64,000 nucleotides of DNA, taken from NCBI RefSeq assembly GCF_013149275.1, contig NZ_JABGNA010000005.1, forward strand, positions 124,001 through 188,000. Reading direction: 5' to 3'. The notes beneath the pieces are model-generated. The model made no database searches. It was not told the DNA's origin and worked only from the letters and a program-made list of their open reading frames with translations. The position numbers and the translations under genes are program-made. Origin of the DNA: Mucilaginibacter sp. SG564. Its GTDB lineage: Bacteria > Bacteroidota > Bacteroidia > Sphingobacteriales > Sphingobacteriaceae. This document shows, piece after piece, positions 52,481 through 62,200 of this stretch (the first letter of the stretch is position 1; every line of letters starts with the position of its first letter).

Positions 52481-53356
52481 ATGAACCCATACAGCACGAA
52501 GTATAACGAAGAGGAAGATCTCTTACTAATTAGCCAGGCATTTAAAGGAGCCTCCGACGCACTAAACACATTGGTGCAGCGACATCAGCAGTTTATTTAC
52601 AATGTTGCTTTAAAATTTGTAAGGGACGATGATGACGCGGCAGATCTTACGCAGGAAGTTCTGATAAAAATGGTCACCAAATTAAACCAGTTTGAAGGGA
52701 AAAGCAGCTTCCGCACCTGGCTCTACAAAATGGTTGCTAATCATTTTTTAAATAGCCAGAAAAAAAAGAGGGAAGCCGCAATTGTTTCTTTTGATGAGTA
52801 TGGAGAGTACCTGGATACCGTGCACAATGAAGAAGAGATGACCCGGGAGGAAATGGAACTAAAGGAAAAAGAGATCACCTGGACCCGCAATAAGTGTATG
52901 TCCGGGGCGCTTCTGTGCCTGGATCGCCAGCAAAGGATGGTTTTCATTTTGGGAGCTGTCTTTAACTTAAAATCCCCGGTTGCTGCGGAAATATTGGATA
53001 TGACCCCTGAAAATTTCAGAAAGCAACTTTCTCGGGCCAAAGCTGACTTGTTCAGTTTTATGCAAAACAAGTGCGGTTTGATGAATCCTAACAATCCATG
53101 TCGTTGTCACAAAAAGACGAAAGGGTTCATAAGCGAAGGAATAGTACATCCTGAAACGATACAATTTTATTCCGAAGTTACAGAATCCATCGAAGCTATT
53201 GCGGAGCACAAAACTCATGAAATGGATCACCTTATCGAAGGCCGCTATCTTTACCTATTCACCAATCAGCCTTATGAAAGGCGTAGAGATAACGAAGCAA
53301 AATCACGTGATATCTTAAATGACCCTATGGTAAAGCAACTGTTTGAATTAGTTTAA
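52481..53356 (+). CDS. ECF-like sigma factor with Cys-rich C-terminal extension (family member 3)
   Basis: The ATG at 52463 is open, but both paralogues begin at the position of MNPYSTKYNEEEDLLLISQA, so 52481 is chosen (291 residues). Region 2 is VQRHQQFIYNVALKFVRDDD, AADLTQEVLIKMVTKLNQFE and FRTWLYKMVANHFLNSQKKK. Region 4 is LCLDRQQRMVFILGAVFNLK and AAEILDMTPENFRKQLSRAK. The C-terminal extension has C-x8-C-x-C-H (CGLMNPNNPCRCHKKTKGF) and the end NDPMVKQLFELV. It is about as long as, and clearly the closest relative of, the protein at 32510-33385. A promoter-like element k lies upstream. No anti-sigma factor is encoded nearby; the extension may do that job. Confidence 0.9.
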   Translation: MNPYSTKYNEEEDLLLISQAFKGASDALNTLVQRHQQFIYNVALKFVRDDDDAADLTQEVLIKMVTKLNQFEGKSSFRTWLYKMVANHFLNSQKKKREAAIVSFDEYGEYLDTVHNEEEMTREEMELKEKEITWTRNKCMSGALLCLDRQQRMVFILGAVFNLKSPVAAEILDMTPENFRKQLSRAKADLFSFMQNKCGLMNPNNPCRCHKKTKGFISEGIVHPETIQFYSEVTESIEAIAEHKTHEMDHLIEGRYLYLFTNQPYERRRDNEAKSRDILNDPMVKQLFELV

Positions 53357-53408
53357 AATTACTTCTGTTGCAATTATTTATGCAGGATTTTCAAGTGAAA
53401 AAAGATTG

Positions 53409-53570
53409 ATGAGCGTTGGATCAAGCATGCCGAGCTCGATTCAAAATTATGTTTGCGTTTCAATGGAAGAATTGACAGATAACCCTTACTGTCGCGGGGT
53501 GAAAACGGGGGGGGTGCTCGTGGAAAAATTTCAAAAAGCTGAACCGGGTTCTGATAAAAAAGAAAATTGA
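53409..53570 (+). CDS. Possible small protein, 53 residues
   Basis: A frame with protein-like composition (MSVGSSMPSSIQNYVCVSME, then ELTDNPYCRGVKTGGVLVEK) in the 370-base gap after the sigma gene. It contains a run of seven G (53508-53514). No family was recognised and there is no clear ribosome-binding site. The remainder of the gap to 53726 shows nothing else. Confidence 0.3.
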   Translation: MSVGSSMPSSIQNYVCVSMEELTDNPYCRGVKTGGVLVEKFQKAEPGSDKKEN

Positions 53571-53726
53571 TTAGCACCTTTTATCTTTTCGAGTGACTTA
53601 CTTTATATATTAAAAAACCAATAAACAATCATACGATTATGAGTAGGAATCTACGATCAGTAGGCTACGGGTTCGGAACGAATCGCAGAAGTGATAATCA
53701 TTGGCAAGGCTCAAAAATGATCCAAA

Positions 53727-54203
53727 ATGATTAATATGGACACCAGCGCAATCTTTGGTGCTCAATACGATGCCGGTGGCGTAATTTCAAAATCATTGAT
53801 CGATACCGGATTTCGATTAAAAATTATAATCGACGAGAAATTTGCCGACAAAGCGTCTGATTCGATGGACGGCCTCGTGTATGTCGTTGATTTCAGGGAC
53901 TTTGGTTTAATGAAGAAGACGCTTAGCGATCTCGAAAATGTATTTATAATTCTTCCGTCAAACATAAAGGATAGAAATTTCATTCAATCACATTTAGCGT
54001 TGCTAAATTCATTTTTAGCTATTTTGCCGGAACTTCAACTGAAATATATTGTTTATCTGCCTGGCGTTCTTTCCTCCGAATCTCTGAGTGAAGAAGAAAG
54101 AATTTCATTCATTAAAAAAGAGCGAGAATTTAGGGTAAGGGTCGAAAGTTTGAGGGCTGCACAATTAGTTTGGATGAATAGCGAAAATTCATGTTTATAC
54201 TAA
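53727..54203 (+). CDS. NmrA-like NAD(P)-binding protein, short form
   Basis: The 158-residue protein looks like the first half of an NmrA/atypical short-chain dehydrogenase Rossmann fold. SAIFGAQYDAGGVISKSLID takes the place of the glycine-rich loop, VYVVDFRDFGLMKKTLSDLE follows, and the strand NVFIILPSN with YIVYLPGVLS comes later. The dinucleotide loop is degenerate (GAxxxxGG) and the C-terminal substrate half is missing, since these proteins usually have about 280 residues. It may be a truncated or sensor-type relative. It starts close to the end of an A/T-rich gap. Confidence 0.55.
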   Translation: MINMDTSAIFGAQYDAGGVISKSLIDTGFRLKIIIDEKFADKASDSMDGLVYVVDFRDFGLMKKTLSDLENVFIILPSNIKDRNFIQSHLALLNSFLAILPELQLKYIVYLPGVLSSESLSEEERISFIKKEREFRVRVESLRAAQLVWMNSENSCLY

Positions 54204-54215
54204 ACTTGGGCGTCA

Positions 54216-54345
54216 AAAGCCACTTTTTTTAAGGCCAAAGTCGACCCCTAAATGATTCTTTTGATTTAGGACGACAGAGGGGTCACTTTGCTTTGGCGAA
54301 CGTGGCCACTTTCAACTGGCAAGGAGGACCTTTTTGATCTGGACG
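54216..54345. repeat. Imperfect inverted-repeat region, possible mobile-element scar
   Basis: GCCAAAGTCGACCCCT near 54233 and AGGGGTCACTTTGC...GGC near 54276-54297 are imperfect inverted copies. GCCACTTT occurs near both ends (about 54218 and 54305). No transposase frame remains. It lies at the point where the fucosidase frame breaks off, so an insertion and deletion is a reasonable guess. Confidence 0.3.
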
Positions 54346-54381
54346 GATTGGGCAATTTTGTGTGTTTTATCCATCGGTATC

Positions 54382-54621
54382 TCACTGGTCTGCATCAATT
54401 TTTTTCGGGTTGAAGTCAGATGGCGGTGCTTCGGGGTCGGGCAAGTCTCCATTCTCGTCCGTGGCATTATTAAAGTGGATAAACATCCCGAATCGCAACT
54501 CTACAAACTTTCTTTGCAAATCAGAATGCATTTCAGGATTCGCGCCAGTTTGGGCATATGAAGGTCGGTATAAGTTTAGGCCGGCTAAGGCCGCGATAAG
54601 AATGAAGTATTTTATTTTCAT
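54382..54621 (-). pseudogene. N-terminal remnant of a GH29-type alpha-L-fucosidase
   Basis: The 79-codon frame has a signal peptide (LNLYRPSYAQ end) and then QRKFVELRFGMFIHFNNATD, GDLPDPEAPPSDFNPKKIDA and DQ before TGA. This is the start of bacterial GH29 alpha-L-fucosidases, which run on to more than 400 residues from a DQW motif exactly at the break. The catalytic Asp and all the rest are missing, so the gene is dead. Downstream bases show an imperfect inverted repeat. It is the last gene of the SusC/SusD polysaccharide locus and suggests a fucose-containing glycan as former substrate. Confidence 0.7.
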
Positions 54622-54770
54622 TTCGGGTTTGGCAAAACCTGTCCGGCTTCCCGGACAGGTGATATCAATTTTAATTTCGCAGCTTTGGGTAAATTCAAAC
54701 GTGGCTACGCCTCAATAAAGAATTGATTATTCTTACCAAATACTCTGAGTAACGACACTCGCGAAAAAAA

Positions 54771-55988
54771 CTATTGTTTATTCCAAAAAGTAAGTTCTCC
54801 CCAATTACTTGCTGTCTGATCATTATCCACATCTTTCGTGACGCGAATACGAATATATCTTACGCTCTTACCATTGCTATTGAGTTCAAATTTTAGTGGC
54901 TGTGTTCCGTCGTCTGTCCTAACACATTCTTTTAAAAGGACCCAGCCTTTTGAAATCATTTCCGATTTCCATCCGGAATTGTTTGCGGGAAGAGCCGTAG
55001 CGGCGTTGGTCAGGTCCGCAATGCCCCATACCTCAAAAGTCCCTGGGTTATGATACCCATCTCTCCCTGTTTCTTCAACCCGGCCAAGATTTTCGTAAGT
55101 CTTGCCCAGATCAAACGTAAACGTATGGGGCATGCCATGCTCACTATCGGTATGGAAGATATTAGGATAAGCTTGAGGTCCGACACTTCCGTCCCAAAGT
55201 TTACTCAAACTTGTTCCAAAGTCGGCATGAACGTCATTCGGAAGAGACACGCCATCTTTGAATTGGTTTTTATCACATAAGACGTAGGAGAATATCCTTG
55301 GAAAGTCGTCCATAGATGTGACCTTAAAAGTATCAATCGCATCTCTTTCAGGGATATAAAATGACTGATAGCTGATAGGTGTGGCTAATTTATAACTCGG
55401 CAGGCGTATTGATTTATCCTGTGGGGCGAGTGTTGCCGTACTGGCCACACCTTGTGCGTTGGTGTAATGAATAAGGGTTTTAATGTTGATAGTATCCGGC
55501 GCTATGAAGTTAAGGACCAATGAACCATCGTCGTTTAACAAGTAAGGATTTGCCGCGTCATAACCACGATTGAGCAGATTCGACTCGTAAATAGGTCCAT
55601 AAACTTTTGCATTGTTTACTTCAAACGGAATGGATCTATTTCCCAAAGCATCGAAAGAGTATATAGTAAATGAGTAAGTGTATTCTGATAGACCTTTAAT
55701 TACCGTTCTGATCGTATCCGTTGGCGTGGAAACGTTAACGACAGAAGAGTCGGTCTTATTATTATAGTAAATAACGTAACGCGTAATAGATGGATCTGAG
55801 CTGCTTTTCCATTTTAACGCGATTTCTAAATTGCCGGGTTGAACGATAACTTTATTAACAGCTCCAGTATACACCAATTCGTGATCACCGAGATATTTTT
55901 TAAAGTCAGTCTGTTGATCGCCTTTTTTACAACTAATAATCGCCGTCAATAGAATCATCGACAATGCGATATTTCTAATTTTTTTCAT
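54771..55988 (-). CDS. Surface lipoprotein, DUF4998 plus discoidin-like C-terminus
   Basis: The start at 55988 (MKKIRNIALSMILLTAIISC) is chosen because the longer frame runs into the previous gene and this ATG opens a lipoprotein signal (Cys20). This gives 405 residues. The N-terminal half has DUF4998/fibronectin-like strands (YLGDHELVYTGAVNKVIVQP, LEIALKWKSSSDP). The C-terminal half (about 255-405) resembles a DUF5000/F5-8 type C (discoidin) carbohydrate-binding fold (LSKLWDGSVGPQAYPNIFHT, RYIRIRVTKDVDN). It is a probable surface glycan-binding protein that works with SusC/SusD. Confidence 0.82.
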   Translation of the reverse strand: MKKIRNIALSMILLTAIISCKKGDQQTDFKKYLGDHELVYTGAVNKVIVQPGNLEIALKWKSSSDPSITRYVIYYNNKTDSSVVNVSTPTDTIRTVIKGLSEYTYSFTIYSFDALGNRSIPFEVNNAKVYGPIYESNLLNRGYDAANPYLLNDDGSLVLNFIAPDTINIKTLIHYTNAQGVASTATLAPQDKSIRLPSYKLATPISYQSFYIPERDAIDTFKVTSMDDFPRIFSYVLCDKNQFKDGVSLPNDVHADFGTSLSKLWDGSVGPQAYPNIFHTDSEHGMPHTFTFDLGKTYENLGRVEETGRDGYHNPGTFEVWGIADLTNAATALPANNSGWKSEMISKGWVLLKECVRTDDGTQPLKFELNSNGKSVRYIRIRVTKDVDNDQTASNWGELTFWNKQ

Positions 55989-56005
55989 TTTTTTAGATTT
56001 AAGTT

Positions 56006-57253
56006 TTATTTCGGTTGTCCGTAAAATGAGAGTTCCATAATGTGTGCAGCATCGCCATTGGACCATGTTTGCCCAACGGCTACGCGTATGTACCGAACAT
56101 CCGGGTTAGTCAAAGCAAAATTGAATCCCACTCCTGCTCGCACAAAAGCATTATCGGCGGCATTGTGATTATTGGGTGGAAGGCCGGAGGGCGGATTTGG
56201 ATATCTGAAATTGCCAAGATTTACCCAGTCTCCCAATACCGTCCCCACGGCAGATGTCAATGGAAGCACCTGGTCTTTGGGATTTGGCGCGCTGGAGCCC
56301 CAGAGCGTAAATACTTTTGGATTGAAATGTGAAAACGAATAAATATTGCTTCCGTCATCTGGACGTTCCCAAATAACGAAACGGCTCAATTTATACAATC
56401 CCCCAATTGAAAAAGTAGTAACGAAGGGGGCTGTGTGACCAGGCATAGTATGCCAACCGTCAAAACCGTCAATTTTACCATCCCATAATTTTTGAACAGA
56501 AAAGCCATAATCGGTAAAGCCCAGCTCCGTGTCCGATGGCAACGTAAACGCAGAAAACTTACCCTTATCGAGAAATACCTCCGGCAGCGGCGTTAAATTT
56601 TTGCTTAATGTATCTGAAATATTCCCGAAGCCATCTGTGACATATACCCCAAATTTCCGCAAAACCGCGTCGTATCCTCGCAGGGAATAATTAATCGTAT
56701 CTGCATTCACATAATGCTGATCCTGAACTTCCATTCGGTTTGTGGATTTATCAAAGGCTGTGATGATTACACCTATATCTTTTCTGAGCGGATTTAACGT
56801 ATTGACATTAACCCCTCCGAAATCGGCGTTTAAACTAAGTTGGCGACTGACAAGCTGATAAACAGGCGTCTTCGGGTTAACCGTCACTACTACCGGGTCA
56901 GAATAAATATTTGCCCGAGTGACTGAATATAATGTGACTTTGTATTCCTGAGCCCGCGCGAAACCTTCCACGTTCACGGTATCACTGAAGTACGATGATT
57001 TAGTTTCCCTCGTAACTCCTTTTCGGATTTCGTATTGGGCCAGGACATACAAAAGATTTTGCGACTTAGGAAGTTTATAAGTTATATAGGTTCCGCCATT
57101 GTAATTGTCAACCTTAACGTCGGTGATTACTCCCGGTTTAGCAGGGTCTTTAGAGACCGGATCATTATAACCCTTATTTTCCTTACACGAATAGATGGTT
57201 GCGGTTATCCAAACCAAATAAAAAGCGACTGATATTTTTTTTAAGTATTTCAT
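56006..57253 (-). CDS. Surface lipoprotein with DUF5000/DUF5126-like domains
   Basis: The start at 57253 (MKYLKKISVAFYLVWITATI) opens a lipoprotein signal ending at Cys23, giving 415 residues. A DUF4959-like strand region (GVITDVKVDNYNGGTYITYK) is followed by DUF5126 (VSRQLSLNADFGGVNVNTLN) and a discoidin-like C-terminal DUF5000 part (VQKLWDGKIDGFDGWHTMPG, SRFVIWERPDDGSNIYSFSH, YIRVAVGQTWSNGDAAHIME). The order SusC, SusD, DUF5000, DUF4998 lipoprotein is common in polysaccharide-utilisation loci. It is a likely surface glycan-binding protein. Confidence 0.84.
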   Translation of the reverse strand: MKYLKKISVAFYLVWITATIYSCKENKGYNDPVSKDPAKPGVITDVKVDNYNGGTYITYKLPKSQNLLYVLAQYEIRKGVTRETKSSYFSDTVNVEGFARAQEYKVTLYSVTRANIYSDPVVVTVNPKTPVYQLVSRQLSLNADFGGVNVNTLNPLRKDIGVIITAFDKSTNRMEVQDQHYVNADTINYSLRGYDAVLRKFGVYVTDGFGNISDTLSKNLTPLPEVFLDKGKFSAFTLPSDTELGFTDYGFSVQKLWDGKIDGFDGWHTMPGHTAPFVTTFSIGGLYKLSRFVIWERPDDGSNIYSFSHFNPKVFTLWGSSAPNPKDQVLPLTSAVGTVLGDWVNLGNFRYPNPPSGLPPNNHNAADNAFVRAGVGFNFALTNPDVRYIRVAVGQTWSNGDAAHIMELSFYGQPK

Positions 57254-57276
57254 AATGCTTGATCGATAATTAATGA

Positions 57277-59190
57277 TTACCAATTGAGATTTTGAACGAG
57301 ATTATTGTTAATGAGCAGATCATCAGAGGCAATAGGCCATAGATAATTCCTGACATTAAAAACAGGCGTCACCAACGTCCTGGGCCTGTAATAGTTGACG
57401 GCAGTAGATTCATAGATGTTCCACCCCTGCAGCGGCTTACTTAACACTTGCTGCAATTCTTTCCAGCGGCGAAGTGCCCAGCCTGGCTCGCTTTCAAATG
57501 CCAGTTCTATTCGCGTTTCCTGATGAATAATTTGCCGAAGCCCCTCTTTGGAAATGAACTTATTTGGAGTCTTGGAGTAGTTGGTCCATGCTTCGACAAC
57601 GCCAGGCAAGCCAGCTCTTTGCCTTACCTTATCGAGGTAAGGCACCACTTGAGCATAAGGTTTGCCTTGCTCATTAAGTGTTTCGGCATATAGCAAGTAC
57701 AACCCAGCTAAACGAATTAGCGGCATGCGAAAATCAACTACCTGGGCTCCGTCATCATAAACTGTGAGGTAGTTGACTAATTTCTTTGGCCAATAACCTG
57801 TAACATTTATTCGGACATTATCTTTTGGACCAGCCAAGGAGGTATTTCCTTTGCCCTGAATGAAATAAGCTCCTTCAGGATTCAAGTTGCCGTTTCCGTA
57901 CCATATACCACCATCAAAACCTAAGTCTGCATAAAATCTGGGCTCGCGATTAAAATGCGCCTTGACTGTTTCATAACCGTTCCCGATGTAAAATCTGTTT
58001 TGGTCATCGCCGGCTTTGATATCGTACCGGTTAATATAGTCCCAGGTTTTGTCTTCATTAATGGGAACGCCCTTATCAGTATAGAATAATTCCTGCTCAG
58101 AAATTGGAACGGCGAAAGTTCCTGGAAAAACCACATTTGCAGCTGATTTTGTCGTTAATCTCGGACCGCAATAGGCTTGTTGTCCAAACGTTGGATTTAA
58201 GGCCCAAATAAGTTCTGTATTTAACGTCCAGTCTTCGGTTATGGACGTTTGCAGGGAAAGAACGGTACGTAAAGAATCTGGCAAATTTGCGGGAATGGTT
58301 GCAATTGGAATGTATTGGTGCAATTTAAACCCATTTGCCTCAGCAACATTGATTGCTTCCTGGCACGCGGTCGCGGCTTTATCCCATTTACTGGCATCAT
58401 AGGTCGAGTTAAAAAGCGGTTGGCCATCTTTATTCTTGACGCTTACGTAGTCTGGATTGCCGTTAAAAAGCGGACTAGCGGCGGTCGCCAACACTTGAGC
58501 CTTAACCGCGAGAGCGATAGGCCTTGTAATTCGTCCGAGTTCTTTCGCCTGATTTTGAATAACAACGGGGAGGTCGGGAGCTGCTTCCGTTAATAATCTC
58601 ACCATGTAATTTACCACTGAGTCAACTGGTGCTCTTTTTACTTTCACCGCTTCCTCAGAAGCGTTGATGGGTAGGTTTTTGTCAATGATTGGTATAGGGC
58701 CATAAAGACGGAATAGGTAGAAATGATAATAGGCCTTTAAAAATTTAACCTCCGCGATCCATCGTTTTTTTTCATCAGCGCTAAGGTCGACAGGTTTATC
58801 AATGTTTTCTAACATGGTGTTACACCGTCTAAGCGCCTTAAAACTCGATTGGCCGCCGTTATTTCCATCCCAAAAATTCAAGGCGGGATTTTGGCTGGTT
58901 TGGGTGCCTCTAATCAGATTGAAACCCTGCGGATCGACCCCGGAATTATCGCTTAAATCGTTTGGATAAATAATCTCCGAAGAGGTAACGAAGCCGGCGT
59001 TATACTGCGGATAATTGAGCTGCTGCAGTTGCGCATAACAGGTAAATAAATAGTTTTCTGCTTCGTTACGATTTCTGAAGGCATAATCTATTGTTCCTAC
59101 ATTATCAGGCGTAACATCCAGATATTTTTTACAGGAAGAACAAAAGAGCACAGTAGCTGCTACGACTAAGTACAAATGAAATATTTTCAT
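57277..59190 (-). CDS. SusD/RagB-family outer-membrane lipoprotein
   Basis: The 637-residue protein has a lipoprotein signal with lipobox SSC (LFCSSCKKYLDVTPDN). It then follows the SusD fold: YAFRNRNEAENYLFTCYAQL, EVKFLKAYYHFYLFRLYGPI, VKAQVLATAASPLFNGNPDY, LIRLAGLYLLYAETLNEQGK and the C-terminal LWPIASDDLLINNNLVQNLNW. The size is in the upper range, as in PULs for complex plant or algal glycans. It lies 21 bases after the SusC stop. It binds the glycan at the cell surface. Confidence 0.94.
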   Translation of the reverse strand: MKIFHLYLVVAATVLFCSSCKKYLDVTPDNVGTIDYAFRNRNEAENYLFTCYAQLQQLNYPQYNAGFVTSSEIIYPNDLSDNSGVDPQGFNLIRGTQTSQNPALNFWDGNNGGQSSFKALRRCNTMLENIDKPVDLSADEKKRWIAEVKFLKAYYHFYLFRLYGPIPIIDKNLPINASEEAVKVKRAPVDSVVNYMVRLLTEAAPDLPVVIQNQAKELGRITRPIALAVKAQVLATAASPLFNGNPDYVSVKNKDGQPLFNSTYDASKWDKAATACQEAINVAEANGFKLHQYIPIATIPANLPDSLRTVLSLQTSITEDWTLNTELIWALNPTFGQQAYCGPRLTTKSAANVVFPGTFAVPISEQELFYTDKGVPINEDKTWDYINRYDIKAGDDQNRFYIGNGYETVKAHFNREPRFYADLGFDGGIWYGNGNLNPEGAYFIQGKGNTSLAGPKDNVRINVTGYWPKKLVNYLTVYDDGAQVVDFRMPLIRLAGLYLLYAETLNEQGKPYAQVVPYLDKVRQRAGLPGVVEAWTNYSKTPNKFISKEGLRQIIHQETRIELAFESEPGWALRRWKELQQVLSKPLQGWNIYESTAVNYYRPRTLVTPVFNVRNYLWPIASDDLLINNNLVQNLNW

Positions 59191-59211
59191 ATTTTAAAAA
59201 TGCTTTAAGAA

Positions 59212-62200
59212 TTATATATTGATATTCAACCCGACGTTAAACACTTTCTGAACCGGATATGCGAAAGCGTTGCCCCCCTGTTCCGGATCCCAGAGTTTAA
59301 AAGGACTCCAGGTCAGGAGGTTCAATCCATTGAGATAAATTCGAGCCTTTTTCAGGTTAATCGCTTTTGCAAACCTGTCGGGCAGAGTGTAGCCTATCTC
59401 AAGTGATTTAAGGCGTAGAAAACTGCCGTCACGTAACCACCAGGTACTGGATTGCCTGTTATTTTCTATAGCAGCTCCGTCCGGCCCGAGCCTTGGGTAA
59501 AGCGCGTAAAGATTCTGATTCTGTTCTGACCAGTGATCGTCTGCATAAGCTTTCAGCAGTTGGGTATTGCCTGTAAAGTAACTATCCGGACTTTTGATGA
59601 AGGGCGCCGTTCTGGCGGGATCAATAAAGAATGACACTTTTGCCTGGCCCTGAAAGAATCCTGAGAGGTCAAAGTTCTTATAGGTCGTAGTTAAACCGAA
59701 TCCATATACAATCTTAGGCACCGTAGGATTTCCGATGTACGTTTGATCAGCTCCGTCGATCTTCCCATCTCCGTTCAAATCCCGATATTTGATATCGCCT
59801 CCTTTAGGGGGGAAGCCGTTACTGCTAAAAATCTGTGTCGGAGAGTTCGCGGCCTCATTATCGTCAACGAACAATCTTTCTGCGATATAGCCATATTGTC
59901 TATTTAAAGGCTGCCCTACCAAATATCGGGATGCCTCAAGCCAATGTGGCTCTTCGTATTGCGTGTACTTGTTGGTAGAATAAGTAAAGTTGCCCCGTAC
60001 CCCCAATGAAAAGTTTTTGCCGAAGGATTGAGTTCCATCGACTGAGATATCTACACCCTGCGAGTGGACTTTTCCGATATTTGCAGCTATGGCAGCTTCA
60101 AGACCTGTTGTTGTCGGAATTGAAGATCTATTTTGGAGGATGTTATATTTATTATTCTGATACACCTCTGCAATGACATTGAACTTCTTAAGTAATGTGA
60201 ACTCTAACCCTAAGTTTGTTTGTTTTGAGGTTTCCCAGGTTACATCGTCATTTTCATAGTTATTAATATTGACACCATTTCTGTAGTATTGATTGTTGTT
60301 GCCGAAATAAGCGAAATTTCCGCCGTTAAGATTTACATCTGACAAATAAAAAAATCGCTGACTTCCGATCTGGTCGTTGCCTACCAGACCATAGCTCGCC
60401 CGTAATTTAAACCTGTCAAATACGTTATACAAATCGCCCCAAAATTTCTCATCGGATATGATCCATGATCCCCCGATGGTAGGGAAAAAACCGAATCTAT
60501 GATTTGCGGAAAAGCGTTCGGACCCATTATAACCGAAATTGAATTCTAGGTAATATCTTCCTTTATAAGAATAGGTAGCACGTCCTGCCAGCGTTTCATT
60601 TCGGAAAGGAAGTGAATCAAACAATGTACCCGCGTTGGCGTTCCTGGTCTGCTGCTGTGTACCTATCAGGGATGCACTTACGTTGTTATTTTTGCCGAAG
60701 CCGTGGGAATAATCTAACACGCCCTGCAAATACAGGAAGGTACTAAGTGCGCTCGCTCCGGGAGAGTAACTCAAGTACTCCCGAGCTTGCCCCGGCTGAT
60801 CGTTAATCCAATCAAGCTTGTATGAATTTGTTGCTTTATTATAATCAGTGGCCGTGTAATAAAAAGGGTTATAATTCATCGAAGATTGGAATCTCGCATA
60901 GCGGTTTGTGCTGAAAATTCCATGAAAATTCAGTCCAGGCGTTATAAATTGCAGATTTTGGTTGAGTTCGAATTGTGCGAGCATTCTGGACTCAGAAAAG
61001 TTCTGGTGCCCGGAAAGCAAATTGGCATATGGATTAATATATTGAGAAGCCCCTACTCCACCATTTGCAGCTGGTGCATTGCCGAACAAAATATGTTTTG
61101 TCTTTAAGTTTGCTGAATCCGGAGGATAGTAGGCAGGGAAATCCACGGGGCTAGTATGCATAACCAGGTTATAAAGGTCTGTTTGCAGTGAGGCGTCATT
61201 TGTTCTAGGTCCGTTATATTCATTAAATGTACCTGACAAACGTACTATCACCTCAGTATTACTAGTTAGATTGACATTGACATTAGACCTCAGCTGATAG
61301 TTTTGGAATTTGACGTTGTTGTTGTTGTTATTTCTGATATCCGTCTTAAGATTACCATTATCATTACTGTACGATCCCGCGATATAATACCGTGCAACAC
61401 CACCACCGCCCTGAACACTTAAATCCCCACGCTGAGTGCTGGTTCTTTTCTTAAAAAGAAGAGCGAGCCAGTCTACCGCCGGGTATACGAATTCATTACT
61501 GCCCGGAGCGTGATTAATAGTATTTTGAGTCTCGTTAATTTTGTTTTGCGTATAAGGTAATGGATTCAATGGATAACGGGTCCGGGTAGCCTCATTGAAT
61601 AGATTCATGTAGGTGATTGGATCGGCAAGCTTAATATTCTTAACATTTTGAGACGAGGAATTTTCTACCCTTACATTTATTTGGGGCTTCCCCGCCTTTC
61701 CCTCTTTGGTTTTGACCAGGATAACTCCATTTCCGCCTCGTGCTCCATAAAGGGCCGTTGCACTCGCATCTTTTAAAATAGTGAAGCTTTCGATGTCGTC
61801 TACGTTGAGCCTCGCCAAATCAGACGCTGTCAGTTCCACGTTATCAATGAGAATCAGCGGGCTTTGCCGATATCCAAATGTTGTAACCCCACGAATGAAG
61901 AAATTTGCATTGTCTACGCCAGGTTGTCCACTCGGTTGATAGGCTATTATTCCTGCTACCTGGCCCGCTAACGCATTTGTCAAATTACTGGCGGGCACCC
62001 GCAGATTTCCTGGCTTAACCGTTGTAACTGAGCCAACAAGAGCTTCCCTTGTTTGCTTCCTATTATAAGCCGTAATTACCACATCGTCAAACTGGCTTTT
62101 TGCCTCGTTTAAGATGATTTTGAAAACCTTTTTATTTTCTGTTACGGTAATTTCCTTTGCAACAAATCCTACAAACGTGATTTTTAATACGGTTCCAGGA

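Noticed and set aside
53106..53133. TGTCACA inside the sigma gene at 52481
   Set aside because: The base string after 14 bases is TTCATAA, and it is coding sequence for the Cys-rich extension.
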